A DNA stretch of 64,000 nt from Holothuria scabra (GCA_037179385.1 CM074188.1:24383318-24447317), one strand, 5' to 3'. Shown: positions 42,540 to 55,830, numbered from the stretch's first letter. Notes: generated by a model from the sequence alone, not told the origin. A program made the numbers and translations.

Positions 42540-43672
42540 AGCAGGGTCATTCTGTGCCAAATCAACAAATTTTCAGGAAAGTCTCCAGGTGACTATCTCA
42601 GATTTTGATGATTTTCACATATTATGCATAATGCATCTTTGCATTCTGAGGTATAAATGGTGTAATGCTACTCTGTCCCACAGTTGCATCTTGTTTGGTT
42701 GTGAAGATATGGGCCCTTGAATATGGTGGTCCATGACTTTCTAAAGGTGTTTTAGCAAAAAATGTGTCTGGATACCCAACTTTAGGAGTTCATTTCTCAA
42801 AAAGTAAAAGGCTAGAAGGACTAAAATTTGTTGTGGCTGTATACATCATGATCTGTTGCTATGAGTACAAGTAGAAACATCTCTGAAGAAATGTTCATTT
42901 TTGTGATAAAGTGTTCAAGGGCCCATAGTAAATCCTTAAAAAGGCCACAGGGGCCATTTTCATCCTTTAATTTGACCTTGAAGACGGTATATACACATAG
43001 GTGAAATTCTTGTAGAATTAGCATCAGACTTGTTTCCTTCCTTGGTGAAAGTTTCAAATCAGTGTGTAATTGCCCACAGGGTCAAGGACCTCTCCGAAGG
43101 AGGGCCCCCTTTTTGAAAATTTTCCCTGGGGCCAAGTTTAGACCCCTGCCAAATGTTTGTTTTAGATATCCTTGTTGTAATACTTATTCAAGGCTCATAG
43201 TGAAGTGACCAAATATTAATGAGGTATAACATTAAGGCCCTTTGGACCATTGGTGGTAGGTACAGGTAGTCCCAAAAATTTGAAAAAATGCTTCTGGAAG
43301 TGAAAAACTGCATTTTTGAAGGCCCACATATCCAAATATCAGCAAAGTATTGCTAATCTGAAATCAGATAATATTTATATTGCCATCTGATATCTTATTT
43401 ATCAAATTTGGGCCTTATACCTCTTTCCTATGAAAAGTTATCAGCATTCAAATTCATGAAAAAACTCAAAAGCAGCATTTGACATGAAAATATGGTATTG
43501 TGCAATACTTTTTAGAAGGCCATAATTCCCAAACCGCTTGAGCTACTGTATGGACCCAAAGATTTTCAGTGTGTTCCTTTTGCCTATGCAGCAACATAAT
43601 ATGAAGAAATTATGAAAATCTGTGATGGTCACCTGGGGATCATTTGTTGAATTGGCATGGAATGACCCAGCA
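42540..43672. mobile_element. 1.1-kb inverted-repeat element with 4-bp AGCA flanks
   Basis: Element 42544-43668. The left end GGGTCATTCTGTGCCAAATC pairs with the right end GAATTGGCATGGAATGACCC; similarity continues inward for about 60 bp (CAGGTGAC and GTCACCTG). Flanked by AGCA on both sides. No protein recognised. The superfamily is uncertain. Confidence 0.78.
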
Positions 43673-44455
43673 CCATGATTGGGTCGACATTAACCAGTCA
43701 ATCACAACTTGCAGTAGGGTCAATGGAAGTTTAGTGTGTAAAAATCCCCGCATTGGGACCAAGTTACGTAGATCATGTACATACTGTACTGCACCGTGGT
43801 GGGAGAAATTCGTTTCGATCTTTGCTGCGTATGTAGATACTGGCAGTGTTTTCTGAACATTACATTTTGGTCCAGGTTGAGTTCGTTTGTTTCTCGGCCT
43901 GGGTCTTTTTACACTGTACGTACTAAAAACTCACACTACAAACACTGCTGTTTACATTATTTCTGTAAGCAGTGCAATTCTTTCCGTTTTGTATGATGCA
44001 AATTATTTTGCCAATAGCATTTACACAAAATCAGTCTGTAACTGAAGATGAGTCTTTCGAAATGTGCTTACGACCTGGGCACCTCCAATTTGAAATTGAT
44101 ATTGAAGTACATTGAGACACGAGAGTGTTCAGTGGCACTGAGAGCCAAGCCAAGTTTGAGTCTAAGATTGCATGGTGTAAGTTCTAACAGTTACAATTAG
44201 GAACCGTCTGCGAGGCAATCCCTGGGTCTAAAACCCAGGAGCTGGGGTTAAAAAATGTGTTGAGTTGTGTTTGCTAAATTTGTTATGTTTAGAAATTGCT
44301 GTTGTGCCCTTATTAAAATTTGAAAATGGCGGTAATGCCCTGACTAATTGCCTTGATGCCCTTAAAAATGGAAAATAAATGAAGGCCAAATGGCCATGCC
44401 CCTTAAGATCTGAAGTTTGAGGCCAGGCTGATAACGTTCTAACACTGTCATTGAA

Positions 44456-45380
44456 ACAGTAGAAGTCTAATGTTAGCCCAACAGTAACACAAGTTGGTAC
44501 ACAAGTTGCAAGGTAAGCCTTTGCAGACTTTATAATTATAACCTAACAGTAACACTGTACAATTCTAGGCCTTTAAGTACAGGCAACAACATTAGGCATA
44601 GGTTAACTAAGTTAGGCTGAGCCTAGACTAGGCCTACCAGTGCCATATGGATAGCCAGTTTGCTCTTAGTTACGTTACCGTATTCATGTTATACCTGACT
44701 TATTCAGTAACGTATACTGTCTACATTTATAGCCTAGCCTAAGTGGGCTTTCTCCATTTACAACCGAACAACTGATGTCGATAGGGTAGTTTCTTTTACT
44801 AACCTAACGAGTTACACGCCTTCAGTCAACAAAACACATAAACTAGTTCGCCTTTCTTGTAGGTGAAATACTTTTGTATAAAAATGATCGAAAGGATGTA
44901 GCCTTCACGCTCGTACCATGCAAGTACTACTACTAGGCTGCTGTGCTCGTTCGTCCTGACTCAAATTAAATCTGTGTAGGGCACTGTACCGTAGCCTACA
45001 TGCTGCACTAGCTCGTTGAGTAACGTTAGGCATGCATCCATCCATGTACAATAATATGCAATGATGCGTACGCACGTCTTTTGATGAGCATGTGTCTTGT
45101 GTACAACCGGACAAAAACAACATTGTTGAGAACAAACCATAAACTGATAAATCAAAGTGCACGACCTTCAATAATAGTGGGTGAGTTCGGTTGTTGTAAA
45201 CAAAATATGACACAACTGGGGAAATCCCCAGGGAAGGGAGGCTTCTGGACAAACAGTGACTCCCTTGCGAAAAAAAGGTTTGACAATTTCGTCCAGCCAT
45301 TTCCCCCAGCGGCCTGAAGACCATCCATAACAATTCCATTTTACCATAGAAGGCACGGCCTGGAGGAGTGGGCAGTCAGA
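44456..45380. other. Low-repeat region, no gene recognised
   Basis: A 144-codon open frame lies on the minus strand (45339-44905) and a 62-codon one at 45356-45168. Neither resembles a family I know, and no splice or start context supports either. They are left unannotated as genes. Confidence 0.35.
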
Positions 45381-48300
45381 TCATTTCCTCCGTTCCCCGT
45401 GATAGGCGAATGTAAGAAAAATACTGAAATGAATGTGTTTCGTTCGAAACATTTCACAAAACCCCTTCAAAGTTTGGAGTTTTAGGAGCGCAGAGAAAAC
45501 GTACAGAACTTTGGAAATCGCGACCCCTGTCAAATGGCTACCCGGAGTATAGATCTTGCGGAAATTATAGGTAGTCTGCCGCTTCCCCGTCTCATTCTCA
45601 TATGCCAACAAAACGTGCTCCGAATTTCTGTAATTCTTTCTGAATTGCCATCGAAATTTTACCGTGTCTGAGATTTTTGGTTTTGTTTTGTTTTCAAGCA
45701 AAGTTTTGAAGAAACTTGGACACGATTAAAAATTTTCCGTGTAATTAAAAAAATTTACATTGTTCCCCGAATTTTCCTAAGCCGCTGTCCGAAACTTAAG
45801 TCTTGTGGAAGTTTGGCAGTAGTCCGCCCTTTATGGTCAGTCAGAACCACTGATATCATCCTTTTGCCATTTTAATTGAAAATATAAAACTGTGTACTCT
45901 GAAATTGAAATTTTAAAAGACAAAAAATAAGGCAAAATTTTCCATATCCAAAAGCAAAGAAAGCTTTGGGAAATTTTAAAGAGGGTGCCCGCCGGTTGCG
46001 GCTCCTCTAATTTCGCCTCTTACAAATGTTTGTAAAGTTTAGAATTCGATAAAGGGTCTGGTAAAATTTGGCAAAATTTGCCATGTTTTCATGTTTCTTA
46101 TTATATAGAAAACGTCAGGCGTTCCCCGAATTTTTTAAAAAAAAACACTCTCCGGAAAAAATATCGTTTCCAGGGTTCAAATGTAATTTTAAAATTAGTC
46201 ACACATCCGGGCAGATACAAAACAATTGTATCTGAGTAAGTACCATATAGTCTTGTGCAAGTTTACCCGCGAAATGGGATCTATTGTCCTGATTCTTCCA
46301 AAAGACTGTCCGAAAATAAAATGGCAAAAAATTGCCCACAAAATAACAGAAAATCAGAAAATACTCCAAATAATATTTTAAAGGAAAGTAAAGAAAAAAA
46401 TACATAAAATTGCAACACATTCATGAGCTTATTGCAAAAGCAGTTTTTCCTCATAACCCAATTTCATTCCCTTAAACAAAATTAAGAATATTTGGGCAAG
46501 AACTTGGGGTGTGGTTTTCAATTGCTACATTTCACGGACACAAACATCCTCCTTCCCAGGACGGCTGCCCAGTTTCAAGTATGTAGATGATGACTTTGTC
46601 CTTTCTTCTCACCAAATGTGGTTATTATCCCCTTTACTTAATAAGGAAAATTTGTAATAATTTTTTTTTTTTTATTTTTCTTATTTAAACTCAAAGATGC
46701 GTTTAATGCAGAAAGGAATCTGAACATAACGATTGCTGTGATTCTGCCTACAACCTGTGGAATACAATTTTCGGCTGTGACAGCATTTTTTCTTTCTCTT
46801 TTATATTTATTTTATATTTTTCTTCACGTCCTGCGCAAGCCGATAGTGGCGCTTAGCTTATAGGCAGTCCAATAGGAAGGATAACGAAGTAAAACTACAT
46901 GAGATCTGCTTACAAGGCTAGGGATGCCAATTCCGGCTGCCTGAGTGGTCGATATCTTTTAGAATGTTCAATGTTCTGTACTAGACTAGAATGCGAAGCG
47001 TCAACTAATGGTGGCGCTTCGATTAGATAGTCTTTCGGGTAGGATAACATTTTAAGGGGGGTGGATTCTTCTGCCCCACAAAATCTGAATTGCTTCCGTT
47101 CGCCTATGTTCCCCGAAGAAATGGGCTTATTCCCCGACCCCCCGCTATAGACCATATTGCCCACTCTCTTGCTTCTGTTGGCGCAACATGAACAGGCTAT
47201 ATACCTGCAGAAAGTTGCATTAGCCTACCCTATTTCAATGCTGAAATACACTGCACCACAATACGATGCATGATGAAGTTACCCTCTTCCAGAACCGTCT
47301 AGATAGGGGCTAAAAATTCAGTAGTCTTTTAACTGAAACCGCTTCCTCTAATTGTTTCCATGCAGTTAAATAATCGGGTTGTAGAATAATCAGTTATAAG
47401 CCTATAGACTTGCGGCCTAAGATTGCAACAGCATCCCACGCCCTGGTACGAAAACAGTGAAAACCGCCACACAGTGGCGTACTTAGACCGTTTCCAGTCG
47501 GAAGGGGAGGGGGGTTGGACATTCCGGCTTTTTATCTGAAATATGAATATTTCAGATTTTAATTTTGAAGTAACGTGGTCCTGACGTAATCCGTGAAAAG
47601 GTTACCGAAAGCTTGCGTTTTCAGAATTTTTTCATAACGACACCCCATCTTTAAAAGAAAACTCATAAGCGTGCCGAAATCTTAAAAAGATATTTCCCAA
47701 AAAGAAAACAAACATCATAGTCACGGTAAAATTTTTAATTCAGAACAATCACGAAGGTAACAAAATTTGTTATATACATTCGGGCTATTTTTCGTGAGCC
47801 TTGCTTGATAGTCTTTCGCAACACAATGGTCGACTGTTCGAATCCTTCAAAAAAGTATAAAAGTCAGGCAAACATTTCCATAAAAAAAACCACTAAGATG
47901 AAAGAAATCACTATATGTTCCTCAGCTTTTTTAAAATCTTGCGCAACACAATGCCGATTATCTAAATTCTTCCAAAACTTTTCCCGAAAAAGAAAAAAAA
48001 AAAGAACATCGTATTCAAAGGGCAAATTTTCATGGAAAATAAAATGGTTATAAAGATTTAAGACACATTCGGGCGGATTGTGAAAAGTTTATTCTCAACC
48101 CCACATCATGCTGTAGTCTTATGAAACCTTTACCCGAAATGGTGAAATATTCGGGCGAAGGTTGAAAAAGTCCTGGGATGTTTTCAATTGTCACACTATT
48201 CGGACAGACGGGAGGGTGTTTAGGTGCACTGCCCAATAGTTTGCCATCGATTCTGCCCCTGCTGCCGAATTCGGGAGACGGCAATGAAAATTGTGTATAG

Positions 48301-50689
48301 CTTATTTTTCAAACACCCTGGCCCTCCTAGATATCTGCCTGAAAACAAGGGATTGCAACAGCCTGCCAAAAATTTATTTAAACCCACCTCGTAACGTGAC
48401 ATTTTCCAGAAGACTCTAGAAGTGGGGAATTCGGGCACCTTAATAGTCAATTTCACCAATTCAGTAGATCTTGAGCTTAGCCAAGAGTTACAATCATGTT
48501 TTCAATTCATAGTACATAGTCCCCCTCGTCCCCCTCCCCCCGCAAAATCAGACCATTTCATCTAGTAGTGGTACATTTTTTGGTCAGTTTTTCACTTATC
48601 ATTTTGCTTATTATATCAGAGTTGAAATTTTAGTGCAAACGAAAGCTCAAAATGATGATACTTTGTTTCTAGTTACAATCCTGGGAAATACCGTTTCCGA
48701 CTGTCTGAAAGATTGATTTTTCTAAATTTTCTGTACGCTCCGCTTAGACAGTGTTTCGGTTGAACAGACTTATCAGGCTTGTACATCACATTTAGGTTTT
48801 GTCAATATTAGGAACCAATCTTCATTAACAATATCGAAATCACGACAACTCAGAAGTTGGATGAAGTAGCGAAAGAAGCAAAATACAGAAGTATTTTGCA
48901 TCTGGTTTTCGAGACGGCAAAACATTTATACTCCTCCCCGGAGGTTGGTCCAGAATGTGGAAGATAGGTTGACTTTGCCCCTCCACACATCAAAAAAAAA
49001 AAAAAAAATGGTATGCCCCTAGATTTGATCTAGTATATTTCTGATGACTTTGCAGTTTGCCAACTTATTCGAATTGAATATTTTATTGCAAACGAAAGCT
49101 CAAGATAAGCGACTACTTACATTTTCTCAAGCTTGGGAAATGCTATTCCCAGCAATATGAATGGTCGCGATGTTTCAATGTTTTCTGTGCGCTCCGCCTA
49201 GATGTTTTTTGAGCAAAATTGAATTTTTCTGGCAGAAATCTGCTTCAACCTGTCAACCTAAACTGAAATGCCTTCTGCACGCCCCTGTCTGACAGCTTAT
49301 GCATGGAAAAAATTTCAACTCGGGGCTAATTTAATAGTCTTGAGCAACACCTTGCCATGGATGGTAGAACATTTGGGAGAAAGATAAAAAAGTTCTGGGA
49401 TATATTAAATTGCCAGGGTAACACAGGCAAATGGGAGGATATATATAGGTCCATATGCAGTGACCAAAATCTTGCAAATTTTGCAGTTTGATTTGTAATG
49501 GAAATGAACAATCCCTCCAACAAAAGCGCAACATAACCTCAGCTTAAGACTACTTACAGGTCTGGGAAATGTCATTTTCGGCTATCTGAGGGGTAGCGAT
49601 TTTTCACAATTTTCCGTATGTTCCGCACCAGGTAATGGTGGCACTCCGCATAGCTCGTCTCTCGGGCAGCACAAAACATTTTCTTCCCATCCCAAAATGC
49701 TAACTCTACATCAGCTGGAGGCGCCCTCGATCGTACTCCTTTTAAACACTTAGGGACGATCTTAAAACACATGCTGGTCATCGTACATGATCCGCTCTTG
49801 TTTGGGAGATTGTCCATCCCCCATTATTCAAGGTCGGATTCGTACCCCTATGGCCCTCTTCTTCTACGACATAGCAGTATCTATACACATGTTGCCGACA
49901 CAACTTTTTTGTTTTGTCTATGTGTACACAAGGCACATGTCGTAGTACAGGTGGCGTCGCACATCTCAACTTGTTACCAAAATGAGCGAGAAATCGAGGT
50001 TTTGGAAAGAGCATGCGGATTTTCATTCAATTGATGTCATAGCATATTTAGCTCTATGGTTAATATATTTTAGCAGTGTTAGTCCCAGAATATCATCAAC
50101 GGGAGTCATCTTCCTCGATTAAGGTCTAGAAGACTCATGCCATGACCAATCATAGCACCCCTAGAGCCCCTATATCTACATTTTTTACTTTACATATTTT
50201 ACCCCCTGTTCCAGTTCTTCTTAGCAACGGTTCTTTGAATGCATTCGCCACGAAAAGGGGGGGGGGTCCGCAAGTAAGGAGGGGAAGGTTTGGAAAGGGT
50301 GGGGCTTACATTGGATTGGTATAGAGAAAGAAGATGGGAAATGACAGGGGCAAACAAGATGGGAGCCATGAAATGACAGCTTCTATTGGGGAAAATTTCG
50401 CAAATCCCTTCGGACCCTCTCAATTTTTTGTTTTAGGCTTTGTCATCGGCAAACTTCCAAGACAAGTATGGGGAGGTTTCTTCGATGGAGCATGGTCCCA
50501 AATGCAGTCACAGTGACGGCACTAGTACTTCTAAAGTGGAGGAAATCAGGGTGAAGGAAAAGACCGGTGGAAATATTCCTCGCGGCAAACTGGGCGAGGA
50601 GCGTGAAACCTGAACAGTGGAGCCCGGGACCGCCTAAGGGCCATGATGAAGAAAATGAGAAAGTCACAGGGACTCAAAGACTTAAGCAT
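45381..50689. repeat. Old repeat mosaic with GCGCCA/TGGCGC hairpin units
   Basis: Degenerate blocks of GGGAAATGCCATTTTCGGCT, GTCTGAGGGGT and GTACGCTCCGCGCCAACTGA, with TGGTGGCGCTCCGCTTAGAT, occur at about 46830, 46985, 48680, 49140 and 49565, mixed with TTCGGGC/GCCCGAA-rich and GTTCCCCGAA-rich DNA. It also includes a CAGTGGCGTACTTAG hAT-like end at 47472 without a partner. No coding region was recognised. Confidence 0.55.
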
Positions 50690-51325
50690 TTCTCTGGCAG
50701 GGGTGGCGCCAGCGGGGGGATGCTCCCCCCCCCCCGGTCGGGGAAGGTAGACCGTTTCGTCGGGGAGGCCTAAAAATAACCAAAAAAAATTAAAAAATCC
50801 TAAAAGGACTGAAGTCACATGCTTGGTGATCTTGAACATATTTTTTGTTTTATAATGATATTTAAAAGCATATTCAAATACGTTGAAAGCAAAATAATTT
50901 GTAGTATGGAGTTGGGGCAGTCACGTAGAAAATTTCATCTGTTTAGAGGATATTGCAATTGAATACAACGAATATTTCTAGAAAGGTAAAAAAACAGAAT
51001 GTTTTAAATACCGTTGCATAGTTTCCCCCTAAAAAGAGTTACAAGCCTTGGGAATGCCATTTTCGGCTGTCTGAGGGATTAGGTTTTTTAACAATTTTCT
51101 GTTCGTTCCGCGCCAGTTGATGGTGGCGCTCCGCTTAGATAGTGTTTTAGTCGAACAAATTACTTAACAGAACAATCCATGCTTGCAAATTATTCTTCGT
51201 TTTGGTGCAGTATTATAGAGTGAAAAATTTATTGCGAAAGAAAGATCAAAATAATGACTACTGTGTGTCTAGTTAACAGTCCGGGAAATTCTTTTTCCTG
51301 CTGTCTGGGGATTCTCAATTTTTCA

Positions 51326-51862
51326 AAAAATTCTGTGCACTCAACTTAGATAGTCTTTTGAACAGTAGTACATTTTTCGGACAAAAGAAAAAAAAGACAA
51401 TTTTGTTTCCTCCCAAACTGAAACGCTCCTGTACGCATATTTCAGTATAAATAAAACTTCAAAAATATGGGAAGCCGCGGGAAAATTTTCCAATAGGGTC
51501 CGAGGGCGTTAAATCTGCCTGATGATATTCAGTGACCCCAACGAAACAACAGATCACCCCCTATTTGATAAAATTCTTCCATAAAAACCCCAAAAATTTC
51601 TGTGCACTCAACTTAGATAGTCTTTTGAACAGTAGTACATTTTTCGGACAAAAGAAAAAAAAGACAATTTTGTTTCCTCCCAAACTGAAACGCTCCTGTA
51701 CGCATATTTCAGTATAAATAAAACTTCAAAAATATGGGAAGCCGCGGGAAAATTTTCCAATAGGGTCCGAGGGCGTTAAATCTGCCTGATGATATTCAGT
51801 GACCCCAACAAAACAACAGATCACCGCCTATTTGATAAAATTCTTCCATAAAAACCCCAAAA
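51326..51862. repeat. 267-bp tandem duplication
   Basis: TTCTGTGCACTCAACTTAGA starts at 51331 and again at 51598. The copies differ by only a few bases (CCCAACGAAAC versus CCCAACAAAAC; CACCCCCT versus CACCGCCT), so the event is recent. Confidence 0.92.
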
Positions 51863-52652
51863 TCTGTTACCAAATTACAATGTATCTCCAACTGAACAGT
51901 ATAAGGTTCAGATTGTTGAAAGTGGCAAAAGTATTTTGATGGATACTCAGTAAAACAAATAACCAGACATCTCTGTTAATCCCCGACGTTCTACCTAATT
52001 TTGCTCTTGAAAGGCATATCACTTAATAAAGAACCCAATTTTATTACATAGGCGGCGGAAGCGGGGGGGGGGGGCAGGGGTGCCTGGCCCCCCAATAATT
52101 TTTTATGAGATTTTGGGGGCATGCCCCCCCCCCCCCAATAACTGAATGTGAAAATAAATTTTTCAAAAGTAATTAAACAAATTTAAGTTGCTTTTATTAC
52201 ATTTCGGCTATTCTTTGGCTCAAATATTACTTTTCAGAGTGCAAAAGTTGCAGAGCTTCCGGGGGCTTTGCCCCCTGGACCCCCACATTAACGATAACCT
52301 GTAGGAGAGTTTATTTTCGCCCTTCAAACAGTTGCAGGATGTGCTGCAATTGTGCCCCACTCTGAATTTCGGAATAAACTAGGTAGACTGTGACAAGCTT
52401 CATGTCTTCGGAATCTCTTGACTTTTTACTCGTTGGGTTTCAGAATGGATAATTTTCTAACAGATTTGGAGTGGCTAAAATTGGCTACCTTGGTGTGGAT
52501 TAAAGTGTGCTCCTAGCGTCTGGCATGTTTCTACCTCATGTAGGGTTTTTTCAATTCCTGGGGATGCACAAAATCGTTCCAAAATCATACTTTGTGTGGT
52601 ATGTAGCCTATTTGGGTCAATTAGCTCAAAAAGCTATGACCGTTACTTCACA

Positions 52653-53879
52653 CACTCTTAAAACGTTGGGTAAAATATCCGTTGGTTAAAGAAGTTTATG
52701 AAATGTGTTGGTTAAACTTTGCCCAACTTTGGGGCTAATTGGTGCAATGTTTAAACGCTGGGCAAAGTTTTTGTTGAGTAAAAGTAATTGCTTAAGTGTT
52801 GGTCAATCTTTGCTGAAATAATGGTTAAATTTCCCCTTCCATGCACGCGTATACTGTTATACCCAACTGACTGGTCAAAATGACGATAAGATTTTATTCT
52901 ACAGTTGAGCATATTTTCCCTTTACCCAGTTGTTGGTTAACTTTTTGCCAATTTGTTGGGTATATTGTTGGTTGCAGTGTTGTCACCAAACAACAGTGCA
53001 CTTGACCCGATTTGTTTTACAATTCTTCTCATAATCAGACCATGGTATCATAATCTGAAAATTCTCTTTGGCATCTTTTATATTGGCCAAACAGCTAAAC
53101 TCGTACATTACTTTAGACCATGTAATCGATCTCTATTTCCATAAAATTCTTTAAACAGTACTACGAACTAGAACACATTTGTATGAGATTCCATGATTCG
53201 TATTTGGCGCAAAACTGCTATCCAATGAGAGGTCAGGATCTGGGATATTCTCTTTCACGTCCGAATGAGCGTTTATATATTATTATTTGAAACCTTTCGG
53301 CATAACAAGAAACCTGTCTTATAACCATGATATCAGTGTATGAGAGCTACGGACCAGCTAATTCTCATGCAGCCCTTGTGTTCACATTTATGCATTGATG
53401 AAACTACAATACTTCATCACATCATTAACACACATCATTTTACAGTGCCTTTTAAAAATGATAGTTTTGGACGTACCTATACGAAACTCAGTGACAAACC
53501 AAATAGGTTATTAAGCCAGGGTTTTTTAACCGGGACCGATGGGTTGCCATAACCAGGGAGCTGCAGTGGCAGCTCCCTGCCATAACCTACAACCTAACAT
53601 TTAAAGAAAGCACCAATGTTTAAGGAAAAGATGATTAACATATAACCAACATTTGGTTAATGCATTTGCCCAACAGTTTAATAAAAGAAGTGCCCAACAA
53701 GTGGGTATGTTTTAAAATGCTAATTTACCAAACAGTTGGGTAATCTCTTGCCCAACAGTTGGGTTCAAACTTTACCCAATTTGGTTGGTTAAAGTTTTGC
53801 CCAACTGTTTAGGTTGTTGAATAGATGCCCAGTGTTGGTCAAAAAGTTGGGCAAAATTTGCCCAATTTTTTTAAGAGTG
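52653..53879. mobile_element. 1.2-kb element with TTGGGTAAA subterminal repeats
   Basis: Ends CACTCTTAAAACGTTGGG and CCCAATTTTTTTAAGAGTG. Both flanks hold many TTGGGYAAA / TTTRCCCAA repeats (52670-52860 and 53640-53870). The ends match the 249-bp MITE inserted in the LINE at 59737. The dinucleotide flanks are CA on both sides rather than the TA seen there. Confidence 0.72.
53554..53579. repeat. Perfect 11-bp stem hairpin
   Basis: CAGGGAGCTGC, loop AGTG, GCAGCTCCCTG. It lies inside the TTGGGTAAA element. Confidence 0.9.
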
Positions 53880-54835
53880 CAGATAATCACAACAAAATGC
53901 CCAAAATTGTCGAATATCCAAATTCTTTCAAGCATTTGCCCGAAAATGGAAAAGTATCATAGTAAGGGTAACATAGTTTCGAAAGGTTAAGACATAAAAA
54001 AATCGCGACACATTTTGGAAGCCTCTGGCTTAAAAGAAACATTATTCTTGAGACTGTTTTTAAATCTTATGTAACACAATACCCGAAATGGCCGATTATT
54101 TTAATAGCTTCAAATCTTTGCCGAAAAACAGCAGACGCTATATTTAAAGTACAATTTCCATGGGAAACAAAAAGATCTGCGACACATTTGGGTAGAATGT
54201 GAAAAAAGGTTTTCATCATCCCAACTTCACACTGTAGTCTTGCAAAAATTTGCCCGAAACGGTCAAATATTCGGGTAAAAGTTAAAAAAATGCTGGGATG
54301 TTTTCAATTGCCAAATTAATTCAACGGATAGACAGGAGGGTATTCAGCTGCCCAAAAGTTTGTCATCAATCCTTCTCTAGAGCCAAATATGGGCAATGGT
54401 TATGAGAATCGGGTAATTTGTTTTTCGATACTTTAATGATGCAGGGTGAGAATGTCTTCCCGTAAGTCTGCTTGAAAATTCATTTCAACACACCTTGTAA
54501 CGTGACAATTCTGTCAATAGGTGTCACTAATAGAAGAAAAATCATCTAAATCATTTCATCCAATGGTAGCGGTACATTTAATCTGATTCTTCTGATCAAA
54601 ATAGCGACTGCTAAGATCCCCATAGGCCTAATTTTTTCAAAACTAAAATCATATACAGTCGGAAGTTCGGGTACACACAATTTTTTCAATATATATTGAA
54701 TATAGCCAAGAGTCGCAATAGCGTAAAATTCATTAGCATGTTTTCAATTTCGGTTTGTAGTTTCCCCCGAAAATATGCGGAACCATTTCATCGATTGATC
54801 AAATAACGACTGCTTAGATCCCCCTAAAAGCATGG

Positions 54836-55830
54836 GAAATATCATTTTCGACTGTCTCATGGGTCCCATTTTTAAAAATTTTCTGTTCGCTTCGCGCCAA
54901 CCACTGGTGAAACTCCGCGCAGATAGTCTTCCTAGCAGCATTTTAGTTTCAAATGAACATTTTTGTGCAAACAGAACTTCGAATTAGCGACTTCTAAGAC
55001 CTCCTATAAGCGTAAGAAATGACATTTTTGACTGTCTGAAGTGATCAGATTTTTCAAAATTTCCTGTACGTTTCGCCTCAACTTATGGTTGTGCTGCAAT
55101 TAGATCGCTTCATAGCAGAATTTAAGTTTCAAGTAATCAAGGAAAAGGAAACTCAAAATAGCGACTGCTTAGATCCCCATATAAGCCCAAGAAATGTCAT
55201 TTTCAACTGTCTGAGGAGTCTGGTATTTAAAAATGTTTTGTACGCTTCGCGCCAACTAATGGTGGCGTTCCGCTTAGTCTTTCTGGCTGAATTTTAGTTT
55301 GGAACGAGCGTACGTTTATCTGCAATTGAAACTTTAAAAACGACTGCTTGGATCCCCTTCACAAGCCTGGGAAATGTTATTTATGACTGTCTGAGAGGTA
55401 CGAATTTTCAAATTTTCTGGACGCTCCGCGCCAACTAGTGGTAGCGCTCCACTTTGACTGTCTTACGGGCAGAATTACATTTTCGGGCAAAAATCTTCTA
55501 CCCCAAAACTGAATTGCTCCCCTACGCCTCTGGAAATACCTTACTCAGGCGTGCACTGGAACAGCTGCTTGCAACACTCAGCAGGATTCCGGATTTGCGA
55601 TCCTAGGATACATAGTCCAGTGGAGTAATGAACTGAGCTAATCAGTATCTCAGAGATGTTTTAATCTTAGAAAAATCACAATTTTTTCTCAAAAGAATTA
55701 GTGATAAATATACCTAGCGAATGCCATTTCCAGCCATCTGGGAGGTTTTAAAATCCAAAATTTTCTTTGTACGCTCCGCGCCAACTGATGGTGGCGCTAC
55801 GATTAGATAGTAAACTCCAGCCACCCCCTA
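54836..55830. repeat. Degenerate ~177-bp tandem repeat with GCGCCA hairpins
   Basis: Units begin GGGAAAT(G)TCATTTTCGACT-like and contain CGCTTCGCGCCAACTAATGG-like hairpin cores near 54893, 55071, 55244, 55422 and 55776 (spacing 178, 173, 178, 354). Relatives lie at 51103 and in 46.8-49.7 kb. Confidence 0.72.

Larger units (their letters stand above)
40999..44455. mobile_element. Possible large hAT-like element, boundaries weak
   Basis: Left CAGGGTTCTAGCCAGG near 40999. The inverse of a CAGTGTTAGAAC type end lies near 44455. The left subterminal part has GATGCCGAAGGCATC and GGGGGCAAAGCCCCC palindromes, also found at 52250-52300. The ends match poorly and no target duplication is convincing. 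It contains the two elements annotated below and the segment shared with 8845-9130. Confidence 0.3.

Noticed and set aside
40999..44455. A confident single hAT element across 40999-44455
   Set aside because: The two ends share only CAG-GTT-type similarity and the flanks give no convincing 8-bp duplication. Kept only as a low-confidence feature.
44905..45339. 144-codon minus-strand frame as a gene
   Set aside because: No recognisable domain, no conserved motif and no splice context; overlapping frames on both strands are equally long.
47472..47490. Left end of another hAT element (CAGTGGCGTACTTAG)
   Set aside because: No matching CTAAGTACGCCACTG end was found to its right, so the element cannot be delimited.
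50142..50839. Cluster of overlapping 60-97-codon frames around 50.1-50.8 kb
   Set aside because: Low-complexity G/C runs and transposon ends; no family recognised and frames overlap on both strands.
55240..55265. GCGCCAAC cores as E2F binding sites
   Set aside because: The motif is part of a hairpin repeated in a degenerate satellite; nothing else suggests regulatory use.
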